Origin: Massilia agri
Lineage (GTDB): Bacteria > Pseudomonadota > Gammaproteobacteria > Burkholderiales > Burkholderiaceae_D
Assembly: GCF_024753255.1 (NCBI RefSeq)
Contig: NZ_JANUHA010000001.1
Span: 248,001-312,000, forward strand
Reading direction: 5' to 3'
Length of the DNA stretch: 64,000 nucleotides
Shown: positions 32,852 through 41,363 of the stretch, one piece after another
Layout: each line of letters opens with the position of its first letter
Position numbering within the stretch: position 1 is the stretch's first letter
Translations under genes and position numbers: made by a program
Notes under the pieces: model-generated
Told to the model about the DNA's origin: nothing
The model's input: the letters and a program-made list of their open reading frames with translations, nothing else
The model's database searches: none

Positions 32852-32948
32852 GGTGCACGGCTTTGCCGTGCGCGCGTCCAACTCCCACATGCGCAGTGGT
32901 TACGCAAACACCGTTTAAACGCGCAGTCGGCAAAGCCGACCGCCCTAC
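32848..32948. repeat. REPIN-like element 3: two inverted REP palindromes
   Basis: The left arm (32848-32884) is GTAGGGTG, hairpin CACGGC-TTT-GCCGTG, then CGCGCGTCCAACTC. The right arm ends at 32948 with AGTCGGC-AAA-GCCGACC and GCCCTAC. The first TAG doubles as the stop codon of the BCCT transporter gene. Confidence 0.85.
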
Positions 32949-33070
32949 AAACGGCAATGGACGCGCGTGCCTCCCATGTGGCTGAACTGGTATCATGCGC
33001 GTTTTCCGGACCCTGGCCCCGGACGCTGTCCGACAGTGCGCCTGGTCCCTTACCCTACAGAACATCAAGA

Positions 33071-33652
33071 ATGAACACACCAAACCAGCTGCCCGGCTTC
33101 TTTAGCCGGCTTTCGATCGCCTTCGGCGCCTTCTTCAAGTCGCTCGGTGACGCGGAATTTGCCGCGCGCGTGCGCGATGACGGTGTCGGCCCCGTTGTGG
33201 CACCACCTTCGGCGCCCGCACCTGCCCCGGCGCCTGCACCGGCGCCCGCGCCGGCCCCGGTGCTGCGCGCCCCGACCGCCGAATCGGCCCTGCAACTGCT
33301 GAGCCTGTTCCAGCGTGAGGCGCGCCTGATCGACTTCACCCAGGAAAACCTGGCCGCCTATTCCGACGCCGACATCGGCGCCGCCGCCCGCGTCGTGCAC
33401 GAAGGCTGCGCACGCGTGCTGCGCGAGCACTTCATCATCGAGCCGGTGCGCAGTGAAGCCGAAGGTTCGCGCCTCACGCTGGAAGAAGGTTTCGACGCCG
33501 CCAGCGTGCGCCTGACCGGCAACGTCGTCGGCCAGGCCCCGTTCAAGGGCACGCTGTCGCACCGCGGCTGGCGCGCGACCAAGGTCGAGCTGCCGCAACT
33601 GGCCGAGAAGCACGACGCGCGCGTGCTGGCGCCGGCGGAGGTGGAACTGTGA
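33071..33652 (+). CDS. DUF2760-family protein with a Pro-Ala linker
   Basis: A 193-residue cytoplasmic protein. A short N-terminal helical piece (FFSRLSIAFGAFFKSLGDAEFAARV) is joined by a Pro-Ala repeat linker (about 46-66) to the DUF2760 domain, which contains LLSLFQREARLIDFTQENL and FKGTLSHRGWRATKVELPQL. The function is unknown. It begins a three-gene operon and its stop overlaps the next GTG start by 4 bp, so the product is likely needed in fixed ratio with the two Hsp70 proteins that follow. Confidence 0.85.
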   Translation: MNTPNQLPGFFSRLSIAFGAFFKSLGDAEFAARVRDDGVGPVVAPPSAPAPAPAPAPAPAPAPVLRAPTAESALQLLSLFQREARLIDFTQENLAAYSDADIGAAARVVHEGCARVLREHFIIEPVRSEAEGSRLTLEEGFDAASVRLTGNVVGQAPFKGTLSHRGWRATKVELPQLAEKHDARVLAPAEVEL

Positions 33653-35493
33653 GCATGCCTGACAATGCACGTTACGCCATCGGCATCGACCTGGGCACGA
33701 CGCACAGCGCCCTGTCCTATGTCGACCTGCAGGCCAGCGACGGCGAGAAGACCGTCGACGGCGTCTTGGGCGTTCCGCAGCTGACCGCGCCGGGTACGGT
33801 GGAAGCGCTGCCGCTGCTGCCCTCCTTCCTCTACCTGCCGCACCCGGACGAACTGGCGCCGGGAGAGCTCGGCCTGCCCTGGAATGCGGACGGCGAAGGC
33901 TTCGTGGCCGGCGAAATGGCGCGCAGCCGCGGCGCCACCACCCCGATCCGCCTGGTGTCCTCGGCCAAGAGCTGGCTGAGCCACCCGAGCGTGGACCGCC
34001 GCGCCGCCATCCTGCCGCACGATGCGCCGGAAGAGGTCGCGCGCGTCTCGCCGCTCGAAGCGTCGACCCGCTACCTGGCCCACCTGCGCCAGGCCTGGAA
34101 TGCGGCGCATCCGGACGCGCCCTTCGATCAACAACAAGTCACCGTCACGATTCCGGCATCGTTCGATCCGGGCGCGCGCGAACTGACGCTTGACGCGGCG
34201 CGCAATGCCGGCTTCCAGCCCACCCTGCTGGAAGAACCGCAGGCCGCCCTGTACAGCTGGATCCAGGGTAGCAAAGGCTCCTGGCGCAAGCAGGTCAAGG
34301 CCGGCGACATCGTGCTGGTCGTGGACGTGGGCGGCGGCACCAGCGACTTTTCCCTGATCGCCATCCTCGAGCGCGACGGCAAGCTCGAACCGCACCGCGT
34401 GGCCGTGGGCGACCACATCCTGCTGGGCGGCGACAATATGGACCTGGCGCTGGCCCACTTCGTGGCCCGCAAGCTGCAGGCGAACGGCACCCAGCTCGAC
34501 GCCTGGCAGATGCGCGCCCTCACCTACGGCTGCCGCAGCGCCAAGGAACACCTGCTGGCCGACGCCAACGCGACCGTCTGGCCGATCGTGGTGCCGAGCC
34601 GCGGCTCGAAGCTCATCGGCGGTTCGATCCGCACCGAACTCACGCGCGATGAAGTCACGGCCTTCATTACCGACGGCTTCTTCCCGCGCGTCGAAGCCGC
34701 CGCACGTCCTGCCGTGCGCACCCGCGCCGGCCTGACCCAGGTCGGCCTTCCCTATGCGCAGGACGCCGCAATCACGAAGCACCTGGCCGCCTTCCTGGCG
34801 CGCCAGGCCGGCGCCACCGCGGAACTGGAAGGTTTTAGTGGTGCCGTGAACGCGGACCACAGCTTCCTGCACCCAAGTGCCGTGCTGTTCAACGGCGGCG
34901 TGTTCAAGTCCGACATCCTGGCCCGGCGCGTGATGGACACCATCAACGACTGGCTCTATATGGAAGGCGCGGAACCGGCGCGCATGCTGGAAGGCGCCGA
35001 CCTGGACCTGGCAGTGGCACGCGGCGCGGCCTACTTCAGCTATGCCCGCCGTGGCGGCGGCGTGCGCATTCGCGGCGGCACGGCCCGTTCCTACTACGTG
35101 GGCGTGGAGTCGTCGATGCCGGCGATTCCGGGCATGGAGCCGCCGATCGAAGCCTTGTGCGTGGCGCCCTTCGGCATGGAGGAAGGCAGCGAACTCGAGC
35201 TGCCGGGCCAGGAGTTCGGCCTGGTGGTCGGCGAGCCGGTCAACTTCCGCTTCTTCGGCTCGACCACGCGCCGCCAGGACCGTATCGGCGAGGTGCTCGA
35301 CTTCTGGGGTCCGGAAGAACTGCAGGAGCTGGGCGAGATCCAGGCCACCCTGCCGGCGGAAGGCCGTGTGGCGGGCGACGTGGTGCAGGTCAGGCTGCAT
35401 GCGCTCGCAACGGATGCGGGCACGCTGGAACTGGCCGCCGTCTCGCGTGAAGGCCAGCGCTGGAAGATCGAGTTCGACGTCCGCCAGCAGTGA
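33649..35493 (+). CDS. Hsp70-family protein 1 (DnaK-like ATPase, 614 residues)
   Basis: An actin-fold ATPase chaperone with an intact nucleotide site: phosphate-1 GIDLGTTHSALSY, phosphate-2 VVDVGGGTSDFSLIAI and adenosine motif AVLFNGGVFKSDILARRV. It has the Hsp70-like domain opening VTVTIPASFDPGARELTLDAARNAG and a C-terminal beta region of about 150 residues that is not a standard substrate domain. It starts with GTG overlapping the DUF2760 stop (an ATG two codons in is an alternative). It is shorter than DnaK and lacks the lid. Its partner is probably the next gene. Confidence 0.88.
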   Translation: MSMPDNARYAIGIDLGTTHSALSYVDLQASDGEKTVDGVLGVPQLTAPGTVEALPLLPSFLYLPHPDELAPGELGLPWNADGEGFVAGEMARSRGATTPIRLVSSAKSWLSHPSVDRRAAILPHDAPEEVARVSPLEASTRYLAHLRQAWNAAHPDAPFDQQQVTVTIPASFDPGARELTLDAARNAGFQPTLLEEPQAALYSWIQGSKGSWRKQVKAGDIVLVVDVGGGTSDFSLIAILERDGKLEPHRVAVGDHILLGGDNMDLALAHFVARKLQANGTQLDAWQMRALTYGCRSAKEHLLADANATVWPIVVPSRGSKLIGGSIRTELTRDEVTAFITDGFFPRVEAAARPAVRTRAGLTQVGLPYAQDAAITKHLAAFLARQAGATAELEGFSGAVNADHSFLHPSAVLFNGGVFKSDILARRVMDTINDWLYMEGAEPARMLEGADLDLAVARGAAYFSYARRGGGVRIRGGTARSYYVGVESSMPAIPGMEPPIEALCVAPFGMEEGSELELPGQEFGLVVGEPVNFRFFGSTTRRQDRIGEVLDFWGPEELQELGEIQATLPAEGRVAGDVVQVRLHALATDAGTLELAAVSREGQRWKIEFDVRQQ

Positions 35494-38246
35494 AGTACCT
35501 CGTCAGCATCGACCTGGGCACCACCAATACGGTGCTCGCCTATGTTGCGCAGAACAAGGCGCAGGTCGAGCTGTTATCCATCGAGCAGCTGGTCGCGCCC
35601 GGCGAAGTCGCCGGTTCGCCACTGCTGCCCTCGATGCGCTACCACCCGGCCGAGGGCGAGCTCGCGGCCGGAGAGCTTCAGCTGCCGTGGACGTTCGATG
35701 ATCCGGCCGGCGTGGAACGTGTCGCCGTCGGACGCCTGGCGCGCGTGCTTGGCGCGCAGACGCCGGGCCGGCTGGTGGCCAGTGCCAAGAGCTGGCTCTC
35801 GCACGCGGGCGTGGACCGCATGGCGCCGATCCTGCCGTGGGGCGCCGAGGATGCCGACGTTGCCAAGGTCTCGCCGGTGGCGGCCAGCGCCAGCTATCTC
35901 GCCCACCTGCGTGCCGCCTGGGACAAGCGCTTCCCCAAGGCGCCCCTGGCAAAGCAGCAGATCGTCCTCACCGTTCCCGCTTCCTTCGACGAAGGTGCGC
36001 GTGCGCTCACGCTCGAGGCGGCGCGCATGGCAGGCCTGCCCGAGCTGCGCCTGCTCGAAGAACCGCAAGCCGCCCTCTACGACTGGCTGTACCGCCACCG
36101 CGCCAACCTGGCCCAGGACCTGGCGCAAACGAAGCTGGTGCTGGTGGCCGACGTCGGCGGCGGCACCACCGACTTCAGCCTGGTCAAGGTGGAGTTGGGC
36201 GAGGACGGCCAGCCGAAACTCACCCGCATCGGCGTGGGCAACCACCTGATCCTCGGCGGCGACAATATGGACCTGGCGCTGGCCCACCTGGCCGAATCGC
36301 GTTTGGGGAACCCGGAACGCCTGAGCGCCAGCCGCCTGGCCCAGCTGATGGAGCGCTGCCGCGCCGCCAAGGAACAGCTGCTGGCGCAAGACGCGCCGGA
36401 ACAGGTCACCGTCACCCTGCTCGGCGCCGGCTCGCGCCTGATCGGCGCCAGCCGCTCGGCCACCATCACGCGCGAAGACGTCGATAGAATCGTGCTGGAC
36501 GGCTTCTTCCCCCTGAACGAAACCCAGGAGAGCCCGAAACGGGCCCGCGCCGGCATCGTCGAATTCGGCCTGCCGTATGCGAGCGACGCCGCGATCACGC
36601 GCCACCTGGCCGCCTTCCTGCGCCAGCATGCGCAGGGCGTGCCCGACACCCTGCTGCTCAACGGCGGCGTGTTCCGCGGCGCGGCCCTGGCCGAGCGCCT
36701 CGCCACCGTGCTGTCGAACTGGCGCGGCGCGCCGGTCACGGTGCTGCACAACGACGATCCGGACGTGGCCGTCGCGCGCGGCGGCGTCGCCTATTCGCTG
36801 GCGCGCGCGGGCCAGGCGCCGGGCATCGAAAGCGGTTCGGCGCGCAACTACTACCTGGTGCTCGATACCGAGCAGTCCGGCGACACGGTGCGCGCGGTCT
36901 GCCTGCTGCCGCGCGGTGCGCCGGCCGGCGAGGAAGTGCGCCTCACGGAGCGCAGCTTCGCCCTGCGCCTGGGCCGGCCGGTGCGCTTCCACCTGGTCTC
37001 GTCCACCGGCGACCCGGACGGCAAGCTGCCGCAGGCCGGCGAGCTGTTCGACCTGCCCGTAGCAAGCATCGTGCGCCTTCCCGCCATCTCCACGGTACTG
37101 AGGAGCTCCCGCACGAGCGACATCCCGGTGCAGCTGGCCACGCTGCTGTCGGAGGTCGGCACGCTGGAAGTCTTCTGCGTGGCCGAGGACGACGCATCAC
37201 AGCGCTGGCGCCTGGAGTTCCAGCTGCGCGGCGAGGGAGAAGCGTCTGAAGAAGATGCCGTGCTGCCGATGGAGCTCGACGACGCCATCGCCCGCATCGA
37301 TCGCATCTTCGGCAACCGCTCGCAGCAGGTCGACCCGCGCGAGGTGCGCCAGCTGCGCGCCACGCTGGAACAGCTGCTGGGCGGGCGCGAACGCTGGACC
37401 ACGCCGCTGCTGCGCCGCCTGTTCGACGCCCTGCTCGCACGCGCCAAGGGACGCCGCCGCTCGGCCGAACACGAACGCGTATGGCTGAACCTGGCAGGCT
37501 ACTGCCTGCGCCCCGGCTTCGGCCACCCGCTCGACGAATGGCGCATCGAGCAGCTGTGGGCCATGTTCGACCTGGGTGCGCAGTACCACAAGGACAGCCA
37601 GGTGCGCGCCGAGTGGTGGACGCTGTGGCGGCGCGTCGCAGGGGGCCTGTCCACCGAAGCGCAGCTGCGCCTGCTGGACGATTTCGCCTTCAACCTGCAG
37701 GCCGACGAATCCGAGCGCGGCCGCCGCCCGGTGACGCTGGTCGACGGCAGCGAGGACGACATGCTGCGCATGGGTGCTTCGCTGGAACGCATCCCCTCTG
37801 CCTACAAGGCCGAGATCGGCGACTGGCTGATCGAGCAGATCATGGTCATGCCGACCGGGCCGAAGATCGATGCCCGGGCAACGGCGCGCTACGCGCGCTA
37901 CCTGTGGGCGCTGGGCCGCGTGGGCGCACGCCAGTCCTTCCATGGCGCCGCGCATGAAGTGGCGCCGGCTGCGTCGGCGGAAAGCTGGCTGGGCCAGCTG
38001 CTCACGCTCGACTGGAAGAAGATCGAGCCTGCGGGCTTTGCCGCCGCCCACATCGCCCGCATGACGGGCGACCGTTCGCGCGACATCGGACAGGCGGTGC
38101 GCGAGGAGGTGCTGCGCAAGCTGTCCGCGAGCGGCGCCCCACCCGCCTGGCCCGCGATGGTGCGCGACGTCGTGGAACTCGACCAGGCGGTGGAAACGCG
38201 GATGCTGGGCGACGCGCTGCCGCCGGGCCTCAAGCTGCTGCGCTAG
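35490..38246 (+). CDS. Hsp70-family protein 2 with long C-terminal extension (918 residues)
   Basis: A second Hsp70-type ATPase. It has SIDLGTTNTVLAYV, LVADVGGGTTDFSLVKV and LLLNGGVFRGAALAERL in the nucleotide domain (1-about 460). A beta region follows, and then a helical C-terminal region of about 300 residues (FGNRSQQVDPREVRQLRATL ... VVELDQAVETRML) of the DUF3731 type. Its GTG start overlaps the previous stop by 4 bp. It is paired with Hsp70 protein 1. Its role is unknown; homologous pairs are not the housekeeping DnaK, as no J-protein or nucleotide-exchange factor lies nearby. Confidence 0.87.
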   Translation: MKYLVSIDLGTTNTVLAYVAQNKAQVELLSIEQLVAPGEVAGSPLLPSMRYHPAEGELAAGELQLPWTFDDPAGVERVAVGRLARVLGAQTPGRLVASAKSWLSHAGVDRMAPILPWGAEDADVAKVSPVAASASYLAHLRAAWDKRFPKAPLAKQQIVLTVPASFDEGARALTLEAARMAGLPELRLLEEPQAALYDWLYRHRANLAQDLAQTKLVLVADVGGGTTDFSLVKVELGEDGQPKLTRIGVGNHLILGGDNMDLALAHLAESRLGNPERLSASRLAQLMERCRAAKEQLLAQDAPEQVTVTLLGAGSRLIGASRSATITREDVDRIVLDGFFPLNETQESPKRARAGIVEFGLPYASDAAITRHLAAFLRQHAQGVPDTLLLNGGVFRGAALAERLATVLSNWRGAPVTVLHNDDPDVAVARGGVAYSLARAGQAPGIESGSARNYYLVLDTEQSGDTVRAVCLLPRGAPAGEEVRLTERSFALRLGRPVRFHLVSSTGDPDGKLPQAGELFDLPVASIVRLPAISTVLRSSRTSDIPVQLATLLSEVGTLEVFCVAEDDASQRWRLEFQLRGEGEASEEDAVLPMELDDAIARIDRIFGNRSQQVDPREVRQLRATLEQLLGGRERWTTPLLRRLFDALLARAKGRRRSAEHERVWLNLAGYCLRPGFGHPLDEWRIEQLWAMFDLGAQYHKDSQVRAEWWTLWRRVAGGLSTEAQLRLLDDFAFNLQADESERGRRPVTLVDGSEDDMLRMGASLERIPSAYKAEIGDWLIEQIMVMPTGPKIDARATARYARYLWALGRVGARQSFHGAAHEVAPAASAESWLGQLLTLDWKKIEPAGFAAAHIARMTGDRSRDIGQAVREEVLRKLSASGAPPAWPAMVRDVVELDQAVETRMLGDALPPGLKLLR

Positions 38247-39450
38247 GCGACATTGCCGACCTGCTGTTCGCGGCCCAGGCCACCAGCAGGAAGGCCAGAA
38301 TGCTCACGGCCGCGCCGCCGAACAGCACCGCCGGATACGCGAGACCCGCATTCAGGATCGCTGCGCCCAGCGCCGCGCCGATCGCATTCCCCAGATTGAA
38401 GGCGCCGATGTTGACCGACGACGCCATCCCCGGCGCTTCGCTCGCCGCGCGCATCACCCGCATTTGAACCGGCGGCACCAGGGCAAAGGCCGCGGCGGAC
38501 CAGACGAACAGGCCGATGGCGGCGCCCGCTTCGCTCGCCGCGAGCCATGGGAAGGCGATCATGGTCACGGCTTCGACAGCCAGGAAGAACAGGATGGTCT
38601 TGTCGACCGAGCGGTCGGCCATCTTGCCGCCGATGGTGTTACCCACCGTGAAACCGATGCCGATCAGCGCCAGCATCATGGTGACGAATGCGGGGGAGGC
38701 CTGCGTGAAGGTCTGCAGCACCGGATTGATGTAGGTGTAGAGGGCGAACATGGCGGCCGAGGACAGCACCGTCGTCAGCAGCGCCTGCAGCACCACCGGA
38801 CGCGCCAGCACCTTCAGCTCGCGCCGCACTTCCAGCGCCTCTCCTTTGCTCCCGGCCGGCAGGAACATCAGCAGCGCGGCCATCGCGATCACGCCCAGCA
38901 CCCCGATCGCAGCGAAAGACTCGCGCCAGCCCAGGTGCTCGCTGAGCCAGGTCGCCGCCGGCACGCCGCCGATGTTCGCGATCGTCAGGCCCAGGAACAT
39001 CATCGCCACCGCACTGGCCTGCCGCTCGCGCGGCACCACGCTCGCCGCCACGACCGAGCCGATACCGAAGAAGGCCCCGTGGGCCAGGCTGGTGACCACG
39101 CGGGCCGCCATCAGGCTGGCGTACTGCGGCGCCAGCGCCGACAGGATGTTCCCAATGGCGAAGATGGCCATCAGGGCGATCAGGGCCCGGCGCCGCGGCC
39201 AGCGCGCCAGCAGCAGACTCATGACGGGCGCGCCCGCCATGACGCCGATGGCGTAGGCGGACACCAGCATGCCGGCCGCCGAAATGGAAACGCCGACACC
39301 GCCGGCGATCGTCGGCAGCATGCCCATGGGGCCGAATTCGGTGGTGCCGATGCCGAAGGCGCCGACTGCCAGCGCCAGCAGCGCGAACCCGGCGCCGCGC
39401 TCGGCGCTTGCAGGAGAAGAGAGATCGGTTGAAGAAGATGATGCGTGCAT
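38230..39450 (-). CDS. MFS transporter, AraJ/YdhP-like (DHA1 drug/arabinose efflux type)
   Basis: Inner-membrane carrier of 406 residues with 12 hydrophobic segments. The opening GAFGIGTTEFGPMGMLPTIAG and ARVVTSLAHGAFFGIGSVVA are typical of the AraJ-like subgroup of exporters. The substrate is unknown. Its end overlaps the Hsp70 gene by 17 bp, tail to tail. The divergent LysR gene, starting about 100 bp away, is a likely regulator. Confidence 0.88.
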   Translation of the reverse strand: MHASSSSTDLSSPASAERGAGFALLALAVGAFGIGTTEFGPMGMLPTIAGGVGVSISAAGMLVSAYAIGVMAGAPVMSLLLARWPRRRALIALMAIFAIGNILSALAPQYASLMAARVVTSLAHGAFFGIGSVVAASVVPRERQASAVAMMFLGLTIANIGGVPAATWLSEHLGWRESFAAIGVLGVIAMAALLMFLPAGSKGEALEVRRELKVLARPVVLQALLTTVLSSAAMFALYTYINPVLQTFTQASPAFVTMMLALIGIGFTVGNTIGGKMADRSVDKTILFFLAVEAVTMIAFPWLAASEAGAAIGLFVWSAAAFALVPPVQMRVMRAASEAPGMASSVNIGAFNLGNAIGAALGAAILNAGLAYPAVLFGGAAVSILAFLLVAWAANSRSAMSPSAAA

Positions 39451-39554
39451 ACTCGGCTTTCATGTAACGGGCCGAGCATTATCTCGACAATCATTTTTCG
39501 GATAAAGTAGGCAATCCAAGAAATACTTTTGCGAGAATTGAGAAAATCGAGAAA

Positions 39555-40457
39555 ATGAAGATCGAGCTGGATGAACTGGTCGTGTTCCTGGCAATCGTGG
39601 ACACGGGGTCGATGACGGCGGCCGCCGAGCGCCTGGGCCAGCCGGTATCGACGGTGAGCCGGCTATTGGGCCGGCTGGAAGAGAAGCTGGCGACGCCCCT
39701 GCTGCGCCGGACCACGCGCAGGCTCGACCTCACCGACGAGGGGAATGCCTTCGTGCCTGACGCGCGCGGCATCCTGAACGCCGTGCAGGCCGCCGAAGAC
39801 CGGCTGGTGGAGCGGCGCGGCCAGCTGTCGGGACAGCTGCGCATCGATGCGGCGACGCCCTTCATGCTGCACGTGCTGGTGCCCCTGATACCCGAGTACC
39901 GCGCCCTGCACCCGAACGTCACGCTCACCCTCAGCAGCAACGAAGGCTTCATCGACCTGCTGGAACGGCGCGTGGACCTGGCGGTGCGGATCGGCGAACT
40001 GAAGGACTCGACGCTGCACAGCCGCCTGCTGGGCCATGCGCGCCTGCGCCTGGTCGCCAGCCCCGGCTACCTGCAAACGCACGGGACGCCGACGACCATC
40101 GCGGAACTGATACGCCACGAACTGCTGGGCTTCAGCGAACCGGATAGCCTGAACGTCTGGCCGCTGCGCGACCCGGACGGCAAGCGGGTGCGGATCGAGC
40201 CGACCCTGAAATCGTCCAGCGGCGAAACCCTGTGCCAGCTCGCCCTGCAAGGCATGGGCATCGCCAGCTTCTCCGATTTCCACACCTGGGCCGACCTGGA
40301 GGCGGGCCGCCTGGTCGAGGTGCTGCCCGAGCTGACGATCCCGGCGAGCCGGCCGATCCAGGCGGTGTACTACCGCCACTCCGCGGTGTCGGCCAAGATC
40401 GAATCGATGGTGGGCTACCTGGCCGACGCCCTGCGCCGCCAGCCGTGGCTGAGCTAG
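39555..40457 (+). CDS. LysR-family transcriptional regulator
   Basis: A 300-residue regulator. The N-terminal winged helix (about 4-62: LDELVVFLAIVDTGSMTAAAERLGQPVSTVSRLL) and the effector domain (about 90-295: GQLRIDAATPFMLHVLVPLIPEYRAL, RVDLAVRIGELKDSTL) match the substrate-binding type group that controls divergent transporters. It probably regulates the MFS exporter gene. It shares stop-codon bases with a 36-residue minus-strand gene. Confidence 0.9.
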   Translation: MKIELDELVVFLAIVDTGSMTAAAERLGQPVSTVSRLLGRLEEKLATPLLRRTTRRLDLTDEGNAFVPDARGILNAVQAAEDRLVERRGQLSGQLRIDAATPFMLHVLVPLIPEYRALHPNVTLTLSSNEGFIDLLERRVDLAVRIGELKDSTLHSRLLGHARLRLVASPGYLQTHGTPTTIAELIRHELLGFSEPDSLNVWPLRDPDGKRVRIEPTLKSSSGETLCQLALQGMGIASFSDFHTWADLEAGRLVEVLPELTIPASRPIQAVYYRHSAVSAKIESMVGYLADALRRQPWLS

Positions 40458-40564
40458 CAGAACACGAAATCTTCATTGCAGCCCGGGCAGAGGCGCATCA
40501 CGGAAGCGACGAAACGCCAGGCGAAACCGGCAACGGGGAGTAACAGCAACCAAAGGGCAGACAT
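40454..40564 (-). CDS. 36-residue conserved-looking small membrane peptide
   Basis: A real small gene, too short for routine ORF lists. It has AAGGAG 6 bp before an ATG at 40564 and 36 codons. The product has a hydrophobic N-terminal helix (SALWLLLLPVAGFAW), a basic part RFVASVMR and an acidic cysteine-bearing tail LCPGCNEDFVFC. I believe similar peptides with an acidic DFVF ending occur in related genomes, but this is recollection. It lies right downstream of a strong palindrome that also sits before the TetR gene. Function unknown. Confidence 0.65.
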   Translation of the reverse strand: MSALWLLLLPVAGFAWRFVASVMRLCPGCNEDFVFC

Positions 40565-40584
40565 GACAATCTCCTTGCACACAA

Positions 40585-40608
40585 GATTTCGCACACCTGT
40601 GCGAAATC
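40585..40608. promoter_or_regulatory. TetR-type palindromic operator before the 36-residue peptide gene
   Basis: Two 11-bp half-sites, GATTTCGCACA and TGTGCGAAATC, are perfect inverse complements around a 2-bp centre. A TTGATT -35-like box directly precedes it on the minus strand. The same core recurs at 41294-41309 before the TetR gene. Confidence 0.75.
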
Positions 40609-40613
40609 AATCC

Positions 40614-40640
40614 AAAAAAAGGGACGGGCATGCCCGTCCA
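40614..40640 (-). terminator. Rho-independent terminator of the TetR gene
   Basis: On the minus strand a 9-bp stem from GGACGGGCA/TGCCCGTCC is followed by CTTTTTTT. It sits 12 bp after the TetR stop. Confidence 0.85.
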
Positions 40641-40651
40641 CCAACAACTCC

Positions 40652-41281
40652 TTAATCCAGGTCGCCGAAACTCTTGTAGGTCGATATCAGCCGGTTGAAG
40701 GCCCGCTGCGCCCTGCGCGGTGTGGCGTCGGCCCGCAGGAAGCGCGCATCGTGCATGACCCCGATGGCCAGGCTGTAGATCTCGAACACCAGCTGCCCGG
40801 GTTCCGTATCCGGCCGCAGGTGTCCGAGCTCCATCGCCTGCAGCACCGTCTTGCGCATCGAGGCGCGCCAGCGATTGACGCCCTCCTCGATGCGGTCGCG
40901 CAGCGGGCCCGGCACGTCGTCGAACTCGAAGGCGCCCGCCGTATACAGGCAGCCGCCGCGCGCCGTCTCGTTGCCGATCTTGTTCAGCCACAGCTCGACC
41001 TGCACCGTCAGGCGCGGCAGGCCGCGCGGCACCTCCAGCGAAGGCAGGAACACCTCCTCCGAAAAGCGCCGGTCGTATTCGTCCAGCACCGCCGACTGCA
41101 GGGCTTCCAGCGAGCCGACGCGGGAAAAGATGCCGCTCTTGCTGATGCCGGTGCGCTTGGCCAGTTCGCCCAGCGACACCTTGCCCAGCCCTTCGGCCCC
41201 GGCCATGTCGTAGGCGGCCGCGAGGATGGTCGCGTAGGTGGCTTCGCTCTTGGCGGTAGCGCTTTTGACGGTAGTGTCCAT
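40652..41281 (-). CDS. TetR-family transcriptional regulator
   Basis: A 209-residue repressor. The helix-turn-helix is at about 15-60 (AAAYDMAGAEGLGKVSLGELAKRTGISKSGIFSRVGS). The ligand-binding domain follows (GGCLYTAGAFEFDDVPGPLRDRI ... LVFEIYSLAIGVMHDARF). A palindrome nearly identical to the one before the 36-residue peptide gene lies 13 bp upstream of its start, so self-repression and control of the peptide gene are likely. Confidence 0.9.
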   Translation of the reverse strand: MDTTVKSATAKSEATYATILAAAYDMAGAEGLGKVSLGELAKRTGISKSGIFSRVGSLEALQSAVLDEYDRRFSEEVFLPSLEVPRGLPRLTVQVELWLNKIGNETARGGCLYTAGAFEFDDVPGPLRDRIEEGVNRWRASMRKTVLQAMELGHLRPDTEPGQLVFEIYSLAIGVMHDARFLRADATPRRAQRAFNRLISTYKSFGDLD

Positions 41282-41293
41282 GCACCCACTTTA

Positions 41294-41309
41294 GCACACC
41301 TGTGCGAAA
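41294..41309. promoter_or_regulatory. Operator in the TetR promoter
   Basis: GCACACCTGTGCGAAA repeats the core of the palindrome at 40585-40608, with the left half truncated to TAGCACA. It lies just before the TetR start codon. Confidence 0.7.
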
Positions 41310-41313
41310 CCAC

Positions 41314-41356
41314 AAGAAAAATCGGGGCCGGTCCCCGAACCCGGAAACCGGCCCCC
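41314..41356 (-). terminator. Rho-independent terminator of the GalNAc receptor operon
   Basis: On the minus strand GGGGCCGGT pairs with ACCGGCCCC, with an inner hairpin, followed by GATTTTTCTT. It sits 8 bp after the receptor stop. Confidence 0.8.
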
Positions 41357-41363
41357 TTCCCGC

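Noticed and set aside
31376..32890. A 504-codon frame opposite the BCCT gene
   Set aside because: Shadow of the transporter; composition is His/Gly/Asp-rich noise.
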